DNA from: Gavia stellata
Lineage: Eukaryota; Chordata; Aves; Gaviiformes; Gaviidae
Assembly: GCF_030936135.1 (NCBI RefSeq)
Contig: NC_082599.1
Span: forward strand, 5,752,847-5,816,846
Reading direction: 5' to 3'
Length of the DNA: 64,000 bases
This document shows, piece after piece, positions 13,301-23,986 of the stretch (positions within the stretch are counted from its first letter, which is position 1; each line of letters begins with the position of its first letter). Position numbers and translations under genes: made by a program. The notes under the pieces are model-generated. The model saw only the letters and a list, made by a program, of their open reading frames with translations. It had not been told where the DNA came from and made no database searches.

Positions 13301-16300
13301 GCATCATTAGGTGGGAGGCATCCAGCCTGAAGCTTTGGAAGCATGTTATTTAACCAGGGTACATTTGCGAAGTAGATGTGGCAGAGCTGGAAAGCAGGCG
13401 CCTGGGAAAGGGGTGCTCAGTACACAACTCTTTTGAATAAACTGTTGTAACCCACAGTGCTTCAAAAGTAACTAGTGCAAATAGGGGCCACGGTGTCACA
13501 ATTCCTTACGAATAAGATAAAGCAAAGACAGCATTGGAAAGATCTAACTATGAGTGACAGGGTTGCCCAAAACATCAGTGTGTCAATTTTAATTCTTAAA
13601 TATTAGCAAGTTTTTTGCCAAAGGGTTTCAGTTACAAGTTACAATGAGCTAAAAATTACATAAAAGAAATAATTACAGAAATGGCATCTCAAAGCAATGA
13701 AGCCTACAGTCAGCTCTGGGGTGATTGAGGCTGAGATGATAGCTCAGATAGCAAGTGCCTCATTGTGGAGAAGGCTCTATCGGTTGTAGCCAGCAGTGAG
13801 CTCTGCCCATGTGGAATGAAGTTGATGCCTATGGAGCCATTTAGGTATTCCTCTGCAAAAATGTTCTCTCTGTTTCTACTATTGCTCCAGGAAGGTCTGT
13901 TGGCTTAGGTGCTTTGCAGCACAGCTGGCCAGACCTGGCTTAAGTCCATGTCTGAGCAACTAAGCTCTCTGAGACCTCAATGCACAGACCCTTCAGTGTT
14001 GTAGGACGTGACAGGGCTTACTATCTCTGCTCTCGCCCTGCTAGACCTTAGGCAGAGCTTTCTTAGGCTCCTCACTGCTCTGAGCAGAGGAATGCAGTGC
14101 AAGGACAGCTGAGGTAGTTTTGTTTCTACTGAACGTAGGTCCAGCAAGACCAAACATCTCACGCTGTGATCACATGAAATAGAGGAGTTTGCATCTGCAC
14201 AGCACTAGCCTGAAAGCAGTACATACCACATGGCCCCTGAGCTTACAGACTCAGCTAGATGTAAATTGGCTTTGTAGGGATGTGGCAAAGGTTTTTCTGC
14301 AGCAATAGTAGGATTTAACCATAACGTGCATAATGCACCTAAAGAAAGCAGAATCTATTCAACCTGTAAATCCCAGAAAATCCACTGTGGCTGCATTTGA
14401 TTACATTCCCTGCTGTCGTGTAAAATAAAAAAATACCCAAGAGTAAACTGAACTTTAAAATACTCTTAATTCAAACTTGTAACTCTTCACAAAATGTTTC
14501 TTGTATCTGTGAGTGCTGTCAGTTGTGGGAGGATCATCTGAGTTAGCCATGGGTAAGAGTAGGCAGAATTGGGTATTTTTAAAAACAAACAAACACGTAT
14601 GTACATATGTTTGTGTACTTAGGGAGTTGGTCTGTGACTGTGCTTAAACTCTGTTGATGCTGAAGAGTGGCTACACTGATAGTTGCAGCTGAAATAATTG
14701 TCAGTTTTGTTGTCACATGCTGTCATTTTAGTACAAGCCTGAGCGTAGCCCATCCCCAGGAGATTTCATGCTGCTTGTGCAACCCAGTTTTAGCAGCTGA
14801 GCACTGAGGATGCTTGTGCAATCCCAGGCAGCTCCCTGCACCACTAACAGTTATCTCTCGACTGCAGGTGGTTCCAGGAGGTGGCAGCATCTCCGTTTGC
14901 ATCTCCTTCACCCCCCGGGTCCTGCCAGAGGCTGCGCCTGAAGCGCGATGCGAAGGGTTTGTGCTGGGTTTCATGAACCTAGACGACAAGGTAAGTTGAC
15001 TATCACAGCAAGGCTGAAGATGACTAGAAAATAATCGTTTCGCTTCCTGATATTTATGTACAGGCTACTGTGTACCTGGCCAGTCTGTATAAACAGTCCT
15101 GTACATCCTTCCTTAACTAGGGTTGTTCATTTGTTACATTTGCCTTTTACCTTGGAAGCATTCTGGGGTGGGAATGTCACTGTTGTCTAACGTTGTCTGG
15201 TGCAGCAGACCCCAGACAAAAGCCCAGGGTTTGAAATGCTATCACAACATCAGGTTTTCTTGATAACAATAATTAACAATGGGACTGAGACTCAGGACTG
15301 CTGAGTTCTGTTCCTGGCTCTGCATTTACCTTCCTGTGTGAATTTGGACAGCGTATCTCTCCTCTGGGAAACTTCCTCTTCAACAACTGCAAGTGCGGCT
15401 CACAGGCTAATGTGACGCTTGAATAGTGTTTTATGAATTGCTCTGCGATTCTCTGACATGAATCATTGCAAGGGTGCAAGGTATAACGAATGAATGATAA
15501 TAAAATATTTAATAAAAACATCTGTAATGTTCCTGACTCCTGGAGAAAGAAACATCCATGCCTGTATTAACCACAGCCATTCAGAATTCAACTACTACGT
15601 AGCTTTTGCTGTTCCTTACATGTTGCTGTCATGTCTTACAAACAGGCAGTACATTGTCAAGCAGAATCCTATTTTGGCTAACAGCCTCTCAGGCTAAAAG
15701 TAGAGTTTCAGGTTTTAGTGTTAACATTTTCTACACCATTTCTGTTTTCATTTTGTTGTCAGCTTGCAAAGACAGTGCCTAAAAAAGTGCATCGCAGACA
15801 CGGCTATGAAGCTGCACCATTACGAATAGACTTGCAAGCTTTCATACGGCATGCTCTGTAAGTACCATCACACTGACGGCTGGTATGCTCGCAGAATGAA
15901 TCAGCCTGGAGGGCAGGGCTCTGACCAGCTCTGGTTCTTTACACTCAGGTTAAAAGTAGACATGGATCGTGACAGAGGAATGGTGTTTTATTCAATGGCA
16001 AGTGATCTCGTACCAGATCAGTCTCTGTTAGGAGTAAGTATTTCACACACTGATGTATTCAGCTGGTTTCTACTGCTGTGCTACTGTAAGAATTCAGAGC
16101 TGCATGCACATGGTTTTTAAAATGCATCTTTATCCCCAGTAGCCTCATGTTGCAATTTTCTATATTGCACATAGCAAGATAGCTAAAACAAAAAGACTGC
16201 AAGTACTTTTTAGCCAGGAATAAGCAAAGCTGAGCTCAGACAATGCCTATTTTATACATCTTTCTCTTTCTTTGTAGAAGAGCTTGGAATTAGAAAAATA

Positions 16301-19300
16301 AGTACTTATTTTCAGGACATAAAGGTCTGATAGCAGAATGAGTCACTTAGAGCGGCCTGCTCAGTTTCTGTGACCCTTGACATTCAAAGACTTTTTAACT
16401 TTATTACATTATTTGTATTTTGGTTTTTTACTCAAGAAATTTTGAAAAACACAAGTAGAAAATACTAAGTTGCTTTGGGGGGTAAAGGTCTTCAGATCCC
16501 TGGTGGTGCTGAATGACCAGACAGACTAGCACAAACCTCTCAAGGGAGTTAAAACTAACCAGTTTTGAATCATTTCTCCACCAGGTTTTGACAGATTCAG
16601 TAATGACTCAGAGTTTGAAACTCATCAATTGCACTAAGGTTCCTCTGTACTTCAGGCTCCTTCTGTCTACACCCTTCAGCCTGTCCAGCACAGATCCCAA
16701 AAACAGCACCAAAACATCCCACAGCAAGAAGGAGGAAAAAGAACAGCAACCGCAACTTGTACTTTATCCACAGCAAAACATGCTGGTAAGTTCAAAAATA
16801 ATAATCCTGTGCCAGAATAGATAGTTTAGTAATTGGTGTGTTAGTGTGGCCCAGATGAACCACAAGAAAAACACAACCAGTGTAGAAATCTCCCAATTTC
16901 AGGGGAAATAGTGGTATATTAGCAGATGGTAATTACTGCAATTTTGCCCGCTGTATTGCAGGTAGAAAATACTTTTCTACAGTGGCCCTGATGTGCTTTT
17001 CTCATCAACTCTGACCTGTTGCAAACTCCCGCAGAAAACCCTGTGGTTTTTGGAGCTCACCTAAATCAATAGCCATATATGCTGGACAAATGAAAAGATT
17101 TCCGAAGACTGCAGTCCCTCCTTTCCCTAAATTTGATGCAGGCAGTGCAAAGACAGAAAGATTTAGTTTGTTTTGGGTGTACACAATGACATTAAAGGAA
17201 ACGAAGTCCTGGAGTCAAGAATTAGCTAGGGTGCAAAGAATGAGTAACAATTGCGTTTTTGATGTATGCTTCTCATTTTTTCAGTGTTGATTTTGACATG
17301 GAGACGCACGCGTCTTAATTCTCCATGTGTGGGAAGAAAGAAGACTTGCACGTTTAAGACAGCTTTGGGAATACAGTATTTGTAACCTCAGGAATTTAGA
17401 ACCTTTGTCTTGCTAGAGGCTGTTTCTCCCCTGTGGTTCAGAGATTAGCTGTTCACCTTTACACTCCATCTCTGTGTACTGGATTCATAGGAAATAGCTG
17501 TGTTTTTTTCTTTAATTATAATGCTTTGTTCCAGTGGGAATTTGGTTGCTGGCATGACACCTTTGGGTTCCAGTGGGAAAATGCATGCCTGGGCCTTTGA
17601 GTGGTGTTTACTTTGGATTTCTTGCACACAGCATCCATTTATGTGAGGGTCATCTGAATTCCTCTTCCCACAGGTGAAAGTGTCATTCCACACAACTCTG
17701 GAGTTACTTACGTATCAACATTTGCCAGATACCCAGCTGCTTCCTGGATTCCAAGTGCTCCAGTTTGAGAATGGAGAGAGAAAGCTGAAGTTTACTCAAA
17801 ATCTGGTCATTGAACATAGTAACCACACTACCCAGGTAAGATCAGAACAAGATCTCTGGGCGCTGAGAAAGGGCTGTGTTTTATCAGCACCTCTGACTCA
17901 GAATGAACGTGCCTTAGGATTTACTCGGCTTAGAACTACAGCCACCTCTCGAGTAAATTCTGTCACCCAGTTAAAGTGAATGGCCACGGATTTGCAAAAG
18001 GATATAGCTCTATTGGGACTACAGGTGACTCTCAGGTGGACAGAGTGGTTTTAGGTCCGTGGCCTGGTGCTTGCACCCCAGCGCACAGCGTGACGGCCTG
18101 GATGATATGGCTCCATCAAAGGGCAGCACACCCAGTCACAGTATGACTCTCAACGTCCTGCTGAGACACAGGGTCAGGGCTGTCTCAGCGAACATGCCGG
18201 TGACTGAGTCACGAAGCGTTGCCTCCTGCAGTACCCGAGTGCTTCTTGAAAGTCTCCTGAGGCTGCCTAACTCATGTGGTGTGGTCACAGCCCACACACA
18301 TTTAAAGACCGATCTCTTCCAGATGGAAAGCTATAAAATCCCCCCAAGTCTTCAGCAGTTCCAGTACACTGCAGGCATTTATTTTTTTTCATACCAGGTA
18401 TTTCTGAGGACTGATCTGTGTAAGATCCAAGCACCATATCTAAGATACAGTCAATTTAATAATGATCTTGGGCAATCTGCACAAATCGAATGACTCAGTG
18501 GGCCATATACAGTCCTAAGGGACGACGAGATGCTGTAATGTCTGCATCGCTACAGAAAATCCAAATAACAAATCAGAATGTTCACTCTGTGTTACTTCAT
18601 TAAGACCACAGTGTCTGGTTTGAATATCTATCCCAAAACAGTAAAAAAAGCAACAACTTAATTCACTCAGATACGTAGAAAGGGGAATTGACTCTATTAC
18701 AAAAGAACACAGAACAACTACTCTTCATTCAGTGCTTGAGGTAAGAATAGTATCTGATACAGCTGGATCATTAAAGCCCTACAAAAATAAGGTGGGGTTT
18801 TTTCTCCTTTCCCTTTCCTCTGTTTTGCAGCTGGTCCCAGTGACTGCATACCTCTCTGTTCCAGTTCTGGAGCTCTCTTGCGACACTGTTGATTTCAAGA
18901 CCTGCTTTGTTGCACAGACCAAGACTGAACACATCTTCCTGTGTAACAGGAGTAGCTGTAGAAGTTACTGGACTGCTTTGCTGGGTATTCTGGTTTTGCA
19001 GTTGGATTTCCTTGTTATATAGTTTCACTATTCAGTTTTTTTATTTAATAAGACTGCATGCACTCATTCAATATATAGCCAATACATGATGATGTTGGCT
19101 GCAAACATATCAGGTCTGCTTGTCTCTCATGTGGGCTTTTTTTTAACATCAGTGTATGTCTACTGATTTCAGCAGTTACTCCAGATTTAACCAAAAGATT
19201 CAATCACAACCCTCACAAGCAGTGGACATGCTTTGCTCATTTATAATACAATCCTAAGAGGCAAAAAGAAGCAGCAGGTCCTCATGAGTTCGGTTTGAGT

Positions 19301-22061
19301 TTGTGCCTAATGACATTAACAACACATGGGCTTCAAAGGAAAGAACATCAGGGCCTTATTATTTTGACATGGAGGCCATTGATCACTCCCCTTGATTAGA
19401 GGATGAAAACAGAAACTAGCCACATGCATAGAAAGCCTCTGACACACTGTAAGACATCATTTATTAGTTGGCTAACATGGAGGCGCAGTGTTTTGAGTGC
19501 TACATGCTGTACAAACTTACACAAAGGGTATTGTATTGCTTTGTTTGATATTTGCTCCCTTCCTTGCAGATGAACAGGAAAGGCGTAACGACCTGGAAGT
19601 ATTTTCTGTCTCCCCTACTAATGGTATTTTGGAGGCACGTGAAGGGGACCCACCTACCAAAGAGATTTTGCAGATCAGCTTTACTGCAAGGTACAGTTAA
19701 CAGGACTGAAATCTTGCTGTTACTCCCTGTCAAGCCCAGACTTACGGTGTGAGTATTCGCTGAAAGCAGAGAGCAATTCTGCTCTGTTCTTGTGTTCTCA
19801 GGCTGCTCATTTTCCTTCTAACGCTTGCCAGTCCTGGGCATCCAGCTGGTACTTTTTCAACATAACCATGTTACCTACACTGCTCCCATATATGGGATTG
19901 CTTTTGGAACTGGCACCCAGAATTTCAGAGTTTAGAATCTATTTACCCACTTGCAATCATGCTGTTCCAACAGTCAGCATGACACACTGACTATGTACCT
20001 CTGGATAAAATCCCTTTCTTTAGGGCACTGTCTTCAACAGAGAGCAAATCTCAGGCCTGTAATTCAGTGCAGAGGCTGACACAACAGTTGAGTCTTTTAT
20101 GCATCCAGCACTTTATTAGGACAGAGGGAGAAATGTGTCTGGAGTAGTTCAGAATTCCAGTAAAGCATCTGTCTGTCACGCAGGAAAGCACAATGTCTTT
20201 TCCAGTCAGTCTCAGGATCCTTTGTTATCGTTTATGTGTCTTCTCTCTAAAAGAAACTTTTTGAAGTTCTTTTCTTCCCTACATGCATTTAGAGTACTCC
20301 CTGATGAAGCAAGTAATAGAGCAAAATGTTCTAATGCAGTGATACAATTTGTTTTACCTTTGCTTAGCCTGGTACAATGTTTAGTGTTACGGTCATGTTG
20401 AGGTTTGATGAGAAAAAAATCAATGTATGTATTTTTGTTGCCGCTAGTCCAAAGGTTTGCAGTACAACGAAGATAATGTAAGCTGCAGGCAAATGACAGC
20501 AAAGAACAGAAGAGAGCAGAGGAAAATTACTTTCTTTACAAACATCTAATATTGTTCTAATTATGTTTATGGAGATCTTATTATAAACTTTTGTCAAGGC
20601 TACAGATTACTTGTGAATGGCAGAGGTAGTGACCCAAAGCCTTTAATTTCTTTGTTCTAATTAGAGAGATACAACTCCTGTAAGAAAATTCAGCTTCCAT
20701 TACAAATTATTTTATTGGAAATTATCACATGGTGGCAGAAAGTTTAAGACAGACAAGTCTATCCTGGTGATTTCAGTGAACTCTGGACGCTGCTGACAGG
20801 GAAGTTTCAAGAAGCAAACTATAGGCGACGTGAGTTATTGTTGTAACTTCGATCTCCCTGGAACACACTGTGAGCTCTCCATCACTGGAGCCACTGAAAT
20901 CTCAGTGGGACGAAGCCCTGAGCAGCTGCCCTAAGCTGCCCCTGCTCTGGGCAGCATGGTGGACCAGAGACCTGCCCAGGCTCCTGACTGCCTCAACTTT
21001 TCTGGAGCTCTTCTGAATATGCCTGAAGCGCTGCTTTTTGTCTGACAACAGATATGCTGATCAGCATGCCTGAAAGTACCAGAAAGCAAAGATGCCATAC
21101 AGCAGCCAGCTCATCTGTTCAGCTCCAAAGAATTCCCAACATAGCAGAGCTCAGGACCAGCATGGCATTAGTAAATAATTATATGCAAGTTGTGAGGTTA
21201 TTTTAATAATGCACCTCCCTAAATCAGTGGTCTTCCTGCAGGGGAATTTTGTGTGAGAAAGAAAAAAATAAAAGTTGTCTGGCAGAACAGGTTATTGCCT
21301 CAGGCCTTTACAACAGCTGTCTCTTAGATGCAGAGAAGTCCTTCAGATGAATGGTCTCAGGAGTGTTGGGTAGCATTAGCCTTAGGCGAATTATGCTGTA
21401 AGACTTCCACTTCGCACAAAACTACGCTTGCTGTAAGCTTTTTGATGTTCATTTACCACCTGGATTCCATTGACTGCGTCTCATCTTAGGGGATTGGACA
21501 GAGATTTTTCTGTTTCAAACTTTGTCTGTCACAGGGACGAGTTTTCACGTCAAGGCAATGCAGGCATTTGCTCCCAAACACTAACCCCCAGCAGAGCTTC
21601 ATTTTATTTATTTAACTAAAATAGAATTTCACAAGTAGGAAGATACTCAATTTCTTCTTTCAAACATGAAGTTAATAATCCAATGTTTTTACTTCAGGTA
21701 CAGACTGGACCATTCTTTTCAAACATCCTACATACAGCCGTGGGACACAACGCTATGAAGTGAGATTGCCACCTGCAGACTCAACACTAACCTTAAAGAC
21801 CAGCGTTTGTGATTAGGAGCAGTTTATGTCTTAGGGCACCATTCTCCCCTTTTTCCTCCGCAAAGTAACTAATCTCATCCTTAAACACAGAACTGCATCT
21901 AGCTGTAACTGAACTGTCTTTTCCCTCTGCATTTCAGGAGCGACATTGAATATGAAACTATCGTGACCATTACCGGAATGCTGGGAGAGAAGCCTTGCAA
22001 GCTACAGATCAGGGGACGTGGAACATACGATGGGAAGTATGAAGACCTGTATTTAATTTAA
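1202..22061 (+). CDS. DLEC1: DLEC1 (CFAP81), 3' part of the gene, 19 coding exons to the stop
   Basis: Axonemal/ciliary protein of the DLEC1 family, known as a lung and oesophageal cancer candidate suppressor and as a cilia- and flagella-associated protein needed in sperm. Coding exons: 1202-1341, 1595-1748, 3241-3351, 5920-6050, 7060-7245, 7704-7763, 8997-9148, 9688-9791, 10734-10804, 11667-11884, 12887-13021, 14868-14990, 15763-15857, 15949-16033, 16585-16785, 17674-17835, 18831-18984, 19570-19690, 21938-22061 (stop TAA 22059-22061). All have AG/GT borders, and every junction keeps frame except 7763 to 8997. The product (about 842 residues here) shows repeated MSP/ASH-type strands such as LLLDFGSEVALKDIVKRQLL and SFTPRVLPEAAPE, and ends GRGTYDGKYEDLYLI. 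The call rests on protein character plus tail-to-tail adjacency to ACAA1, as in mammals. HYDIN/CFAP-type relatives also carry ASH repeats, but the neighbourhood and C-terminus favour DLEC1. The 5' exons are outside the window. Confidence 0.9.
1595..1748 (+). CDS. DLEC1: DLEC1 exon, window exon 2
   Basis: Acceptor tatttccag, donor gtaaatg; 154 nt, phase 2 in, 0 out. Encodes LPVFVEVQTPQACLISSHL followed by FTEIYTGVPAKATSKLFNQT. The latter matches the N-[K/Q]-T strand that recurs in ASH/MSP repeats. Confidence 0.88.
2120..3030. repeat. Possible old unclassified interspersed repeat in DLEC1 intron
   Basis: Intronic stretch with recurring short phrases such as ttcagctca, aggactcctaaat, ttaggcaactaaat and ttaggtgcccaagacatcc. 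This suggests decayed interspersed repeat sequence. I could not assign a family, and the borders are rough. Confidence 0.25.
3241..3351 (+). CDS. DLEC1: DLEC1 exon, window exon 3
   Basis: Acceptor ttcggcag, donor gtaagt; 111 nt, phase 0 to 0. Encodes LVGSQATFCSTTVSPASGTL and NEEKEFCIELSANIV, the end of the same ASH-like repeat. Confidence 0.88.
3585..3609. repeat. (CTTT)n microsatellite
   Basis: Five to six uninterrupted copies of cttt/tttc in the DLEC1 intron. Confidence 0.8.
4284..5358. mobile_element. Avian endogenous-retrovirus-type solo LTR in DLEC1 intron
   Basis: About 1.07 kb starting TGTGGTGGGTTAACCCTGGC and ending CCACACAAACCCGATACA, so with TG...CA ends. The sequence is of a kind seen many times across bird genomes. 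The inner part (about 4690-5060) is an irregular array of near-copies of gctccagcgtgggtcc alternating with cacggg(g)ctgcag. No internal retroviral gene follows on either side, so it is read as a solo LTR. A 170-codon open frame inside the array is not a gene. I saw no matching target-site duplication, so the ends or the class (ERVL- or ERVK-like) remain uncertain. Confidence 0.7.
5920..6050 (+). CDS. DLEC1: DLEC1 exon, window exon 4
   Basis: Acceptor tcctttcag, donor gtaaat; 131 nt, phase 0 in, 2 out. Encodes LSCSIEDMIEPLFLSISGEV followed by KGLHVTYSVPCDSGVA, the end of one ASH repeat and linker to the next. Confidence 0.9.
7060..7245 (+). CDS. DLEC1: DLEC1 exon, window exon 5
   Basis: Acceptor ttctgacag, donor gtaagt; 186 nt, phase 2 to 2. 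Encodes CDLLLDFGSEVALKDIVKRQ then LLTNHTGISAPFKLEAEYF. This is the most typical ASH/MSP repeat in the window: DFG-x-V, then a conserved N-x-T and AxF. Confidence 0.93.
7704..7763 (+). CDS. DLEC1: DLEC1 exon, window exon 6
   Basis: Acceptor ctcctcag, donor gtatta (weak); 60 nt, phase 2 to 2. Encodes the basic stretch LPGEKKRARHKTRSQKSM. Its outgoing phase does not fit the acceptor at 8995-8996; see findings. Confidence 0.78.
7958..8086. repeat. CT-rich simple repeat
   Basis: Mixed (CT)n, cttctccctctcttt units, roughly 130 bp and nearly all pyrimidine on the plus strand. Open frames across it are low-complexity artefacts. Confidence 0.9.
8997..9148 (+). CDS. DLEC1: DLEC1 exon, window exon 7 (5' border uncertain)
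   Basis: Acceptor tgctccttcag, donor gtaggt; 152 nt. Encodes FAAAVLSHGKGVAFHIQPS and ITAYNNMWGEYQDDLVCK, a clear ASH-type repeat. The good acceptor at 8995-8996 needs phase 1, while the upstream exon leaves phase 2. A weaker acceptor at 8936-8937 would restore frame and add about 20 codons. Confidence 0.85.
9688..9791 (+). CDS. DLEC1: DLEC1 exon, window exon 8
   Basis: Acceptor tttttaatag, donor gtatag; 104 nt, phase 0 in, 2 out. Encodes VGDLQPKLIPMQMTVKGCPI and LQMTGPQTEEP, the closing strand 'MTVKGCPI' of the preceding repeat. Confidence 0.9.
10734..10804 (+). CDS. DLEC1: DLEC1 exon, window exon 9
   Basis: Acceptor tctccccctcag, donor gtaaga; 71 nt, phase 2 in, 1 out. Encodes FGTHVSGGSPVFRRVQLNNP, the start of an ASH repeat. 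Confidence 0.9.
11667..11884 (+). CDS. DLEC1: DLEC1 exon, window exon 10
   Basis: Acceptor ttcaattcag, donor gtcagc; 218 nt, phase 1 in, 0 out. Encodes IRLDWEIYNQEEDDKKLVDL (the 'I-R-L-D-W' strand following the N-x-T/P turn) and then an acidic, probably disordered loop DMDENETASIGSTSESE. Confidence 0.92.
12887..13021 (+). CDS. DLEC1: DLEC1 exon, window exon 11
   Basis: Acceptor tgtccctgcag, donor gtaagc; 135 nt, phase 0 to 0. Begins with the polar stretch SSDSDSKEKEIITQEPTIQK and ends with VLIRPHEGVPADSPYSITPR, returning to the sandwich fold. Confidence 0.9.
14868..14990 (+). CDS. DLEC1: DLEC1 exon, window exon 12
   Basis: Acceptor tcgactgcag, donor gtaagt; 123 nt, phase 0 to 0. Encodes VVPGGGSISVCISFTPRVLP and CEGFVLGFMNLDDK. 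'VxPGGxxxVxxxFTP' is the standard ASH second half. Confidence 0.92.
15277..15515 (+). repeat. MIR/CORE-SINE-like ancient element in DLEC1 intron
   Basis: Reads as a diverged amniote MIR-type SINE: gactcaggactgctgagttc, tgttcctggctctgcattta, tgtgtgaatttggacagc, tctctcctctgggaa, then a 3' part with gcttgaatagtgttttatga ending in gaatgataataaaat. The order matches the MIR plan (tRNA-derived head lost, CORE, 3' tail ending in a TAATA run). The call is by eye. Confidence 0.55.
15763..15857 (+). CDS. DLEC1: DLEC1 exon, window exon 13
   Basis: Acceptor tttgttgtcag, donor gtaagt; 95 nt, phase 0 in, 2 out. Encodes KTVPKKVHRRHGYEAAPLRI and LQAFIRHAL. Confidence 0.88.
15949..16033 (+). CDS. DLEC1: DLEC1 exon, window exon 14
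   Basis: Acceptor ctttacactcag, donor gtaagt; 85 nt, phase 2 in, 0 out. Encodes LKVDMDRDRGMVFYSMASDL. Confidence 0.87.
16585..16785 (+). CDS. DLEC1: DLEC1 exon, window exon 15
   Basis: Acceptor ttctccaccag, donor gtaagt; 201 nt, phase 0 to 0. Encodes VMTQSLKLINCTKVPLYFRL ('LxLxNCTxVPLYFRL', the ASH strand pair) and then a lysine/glutamine-rich loop TSHSKKEEKEQQPQ. Confidence 0.92.
17674..17835 (+). CDS. DLEC1: DLEC1 exon, window exon 16
   Basis: Acceptor cttcccacag, donor gtaaga; 162 nt, phase 0 to 0. Encodes VKVSFHTTLELLTYQHLPDT and ERKLKFTQNLVIEHSNHTTQ. Confidence 0.92.
18831..18984 (+). CDS. DLEC1: DLEC1 exon, window exon 17
   Basis: Acceptor ctgttttgcag, donor gtattc; 154 nt, phase 0 in, 1 out. 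Encodes LVPVTAYLSVPVLELSCDTV and FKTCFVAQTKTEHIFLCNRS, the opening of the last ASH repeat. Confidence 0.92.
19570..19690 (+). CDS. DLEC1: DLEC1 exon, window exon 18
   Basis: Acceptor ccttccttgcag, donor gtacag; 121 nt, phase 1 in, 2 out. Encodes LEVFSVSPTNGILEAREGD and TKEILQISFTAR. Confidence 0.92.
21938..22061 (+). CDS. DLEC1: DLEC1 last coding exon with stop
   Basis: Acceptor ctgcatttcag; 124 nt, phase 2 in, TAA at 22059-22061. Encodes SDIEYETIVTITGMLGEKPC and GRGTYDGKYEDLYLI. Joins directly in frame to the exon ending at 19690, giving ISFTAR-SDIEYE. Confidence 0.93.
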
Positions 22062-22468
22062 GCAAGACGATGTGGGACAAATGTCAAGGTCATGGGTTGG
22101 ATGCATATGTGCCATCAGTTGAGCCTGTATTTTTGTCTACTTCAGTTGTTTTAATATGGACTGAAATTTTAGCAGAATGAAATTTTAAGTTATAAGGGGA
22201 AAAAAGCTCATAGTACTTTAAAGAAAACAGTCATAATCTTGTTCTGTGCTATTACTTTTATTGCTGTGATAAGCTTACCATTACCACAGAACCAGGCTCT
22301 GCAAAATTACCAGTTTTAAATTGCAAAGCAGCTATGGTAACAGTTAGGCAAAACCTTTTGCACATCACAGTATGCCTCAAATTACCATTAAAGACTATTT
22401 GTACCTTAAAAAGCAGCTTTTGTTTTGCCTTGTTGATTTGTTTGACATTAAAATGGACATTGACACAT

Positions 22469-22474
22469 AATAAA
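22469..22474 (+). other. Candidate DLEC1 poly(A) signal AATAAA
   Basis: AATAAA about 410 nt after the DLEC1 stop, on the gene's strand. Choice among AT-rich hexamers is by position only. Confidence 0.45.
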
Positions 22475-23980
22475 AACAAGAATAGGCCAGCATTCCCCAG
22501 GCTGTTTTGTTGGTGCCTTACATGAAAAGGGGAAGAGCCAACTTTCCCTGGACTCCTTGGAAAATTACCAACCTGCATGTTTCATCAGGCTTGGGTATTG
22601 AGAACATCCCCTTCAGCTACAGAGGGAGGAACCTTTCTTCCTTTTAATTCTTTCCCCCCCACATGGTTCCCATTTACTCATGCTTCTCTTTAAATGTTTT
22701 TAGTATTACTTTAGCTAAAGGTCACTGAAATTCCCACTTCTGAGCCTGTTAAGTTTTCCACTCCCATCATATAAAAGGTTTTTGTTAACAGAAATCCACA
22801 CTGGAGGAGAACAAAAGATGCATGATAGCTGCCTTCTGCCTCATTTAAAACAGACTCATTTTATACAGAGAAACCTCAGTGTGAAAAAAGGACCCTCAAA
22901 AGATGCTCATGCCTCTCTGCCCCCTCTAAATAATTTCATCTTTTTGCTCTAAAATACAGCATGTGTGATTGCCAGCTACAGCACAAGAATGTGAGAATAT
23001 AAAATATCTCTAGCTCATCATGACCTTCAACTAACAATCATCATAAAAAATACAAATATATTGCAAGAACCCAACTGTATTATTAAGTAAGTGCAAAAAC
23101 AAGAGCCAGGACAAAGAACTTCAGTCTGTGTTACAAATTTAAACATGTCAAAGACGATGAGTACATTTCTTTTTCAAGCCGTTAGCTCTGAGTTTCAGTG
23201 ATCTGATAATTCCTCGTAAGAGGAAGACCAGGTAAGGGAGAACTTTACGAGATGAAACATATATTTTGCTGATGTTCATGTAGTGCTTGCAGTAAGAGTA
23301 ATGCTGAAATCTGGTTTATGTTAGGTAAGTAAATATTATTAAGCATAAGTTTGTCTTCTAACTTAGGAGTCATGCAAGCTGATACTTAGAAATGTGTTGT
23401 AAAAGATGGAATGGCCACTTTCAAATTCCTGGCTTCGAGCAAATCATCAAACCTTTCTATTCAGGCACCTCAACAGTCTGTTTGCTCCTGAGTAAATCAC
23501 TTTCTAGTCCTTCCACTTTCACCCCACTGGGGGCTTCAGAGCAGCTTGGTTAAAAGTAGAAAGCTGAAGAACACCCTCCAGCATAAGGACAGTTTAAGGC
23601 ATAGCCAACTTAGGACGTGGATAGGACAGGCAGAGTTGTAAAAGTGGTAAGTCTTTGCCCTGCTTTCAAAACAAGCTGTTCTGGACTACTGGCAAGATGG
23701 TGAAATCTTTTAAGAAAACCTTGGAAAAGCCTTTTCATGTGCACTGTTTTCATTTTGAGCAACCATTTTAGACAATTTGTAATACAAAAGTACTGTACCA
23801 TGAACTACTTCTCTCTGATAATATTCACAGAATAAAGGGATCAATTAGATTAGAAACATTCATTCACGATCCCCAGACAACGGCCTGTAGTTGAACTTCA
23901 GCTGGACTCATTTCTCATATCTTGTCAGGATGCCGTTTGCCAGTTTTGCATTTTCCCACCTGCTTAATAGATCTGTATGA

Positions 23981-23986
23981 TTTATT
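23981..23986 (-). other. Candidate ACAA1 poly(A) signal AATAAA
   Basis: TTTATT on the plus strand, so AATAAA on the ACAA1 strand, about 140 nt after the ACAA1 stop. A further copy on this strand at 22257-22262 would make the two 3' UTRs overlap. Confidence 0.45.

Noticed and set aside
20691..20793. In-frame open stretch after attcag with FHYKLFYWKLSHGG
   Set aside because: It ends in a stop without a usable donor, and the exon ending at 19690 already joins perfectly to the one at 21938.
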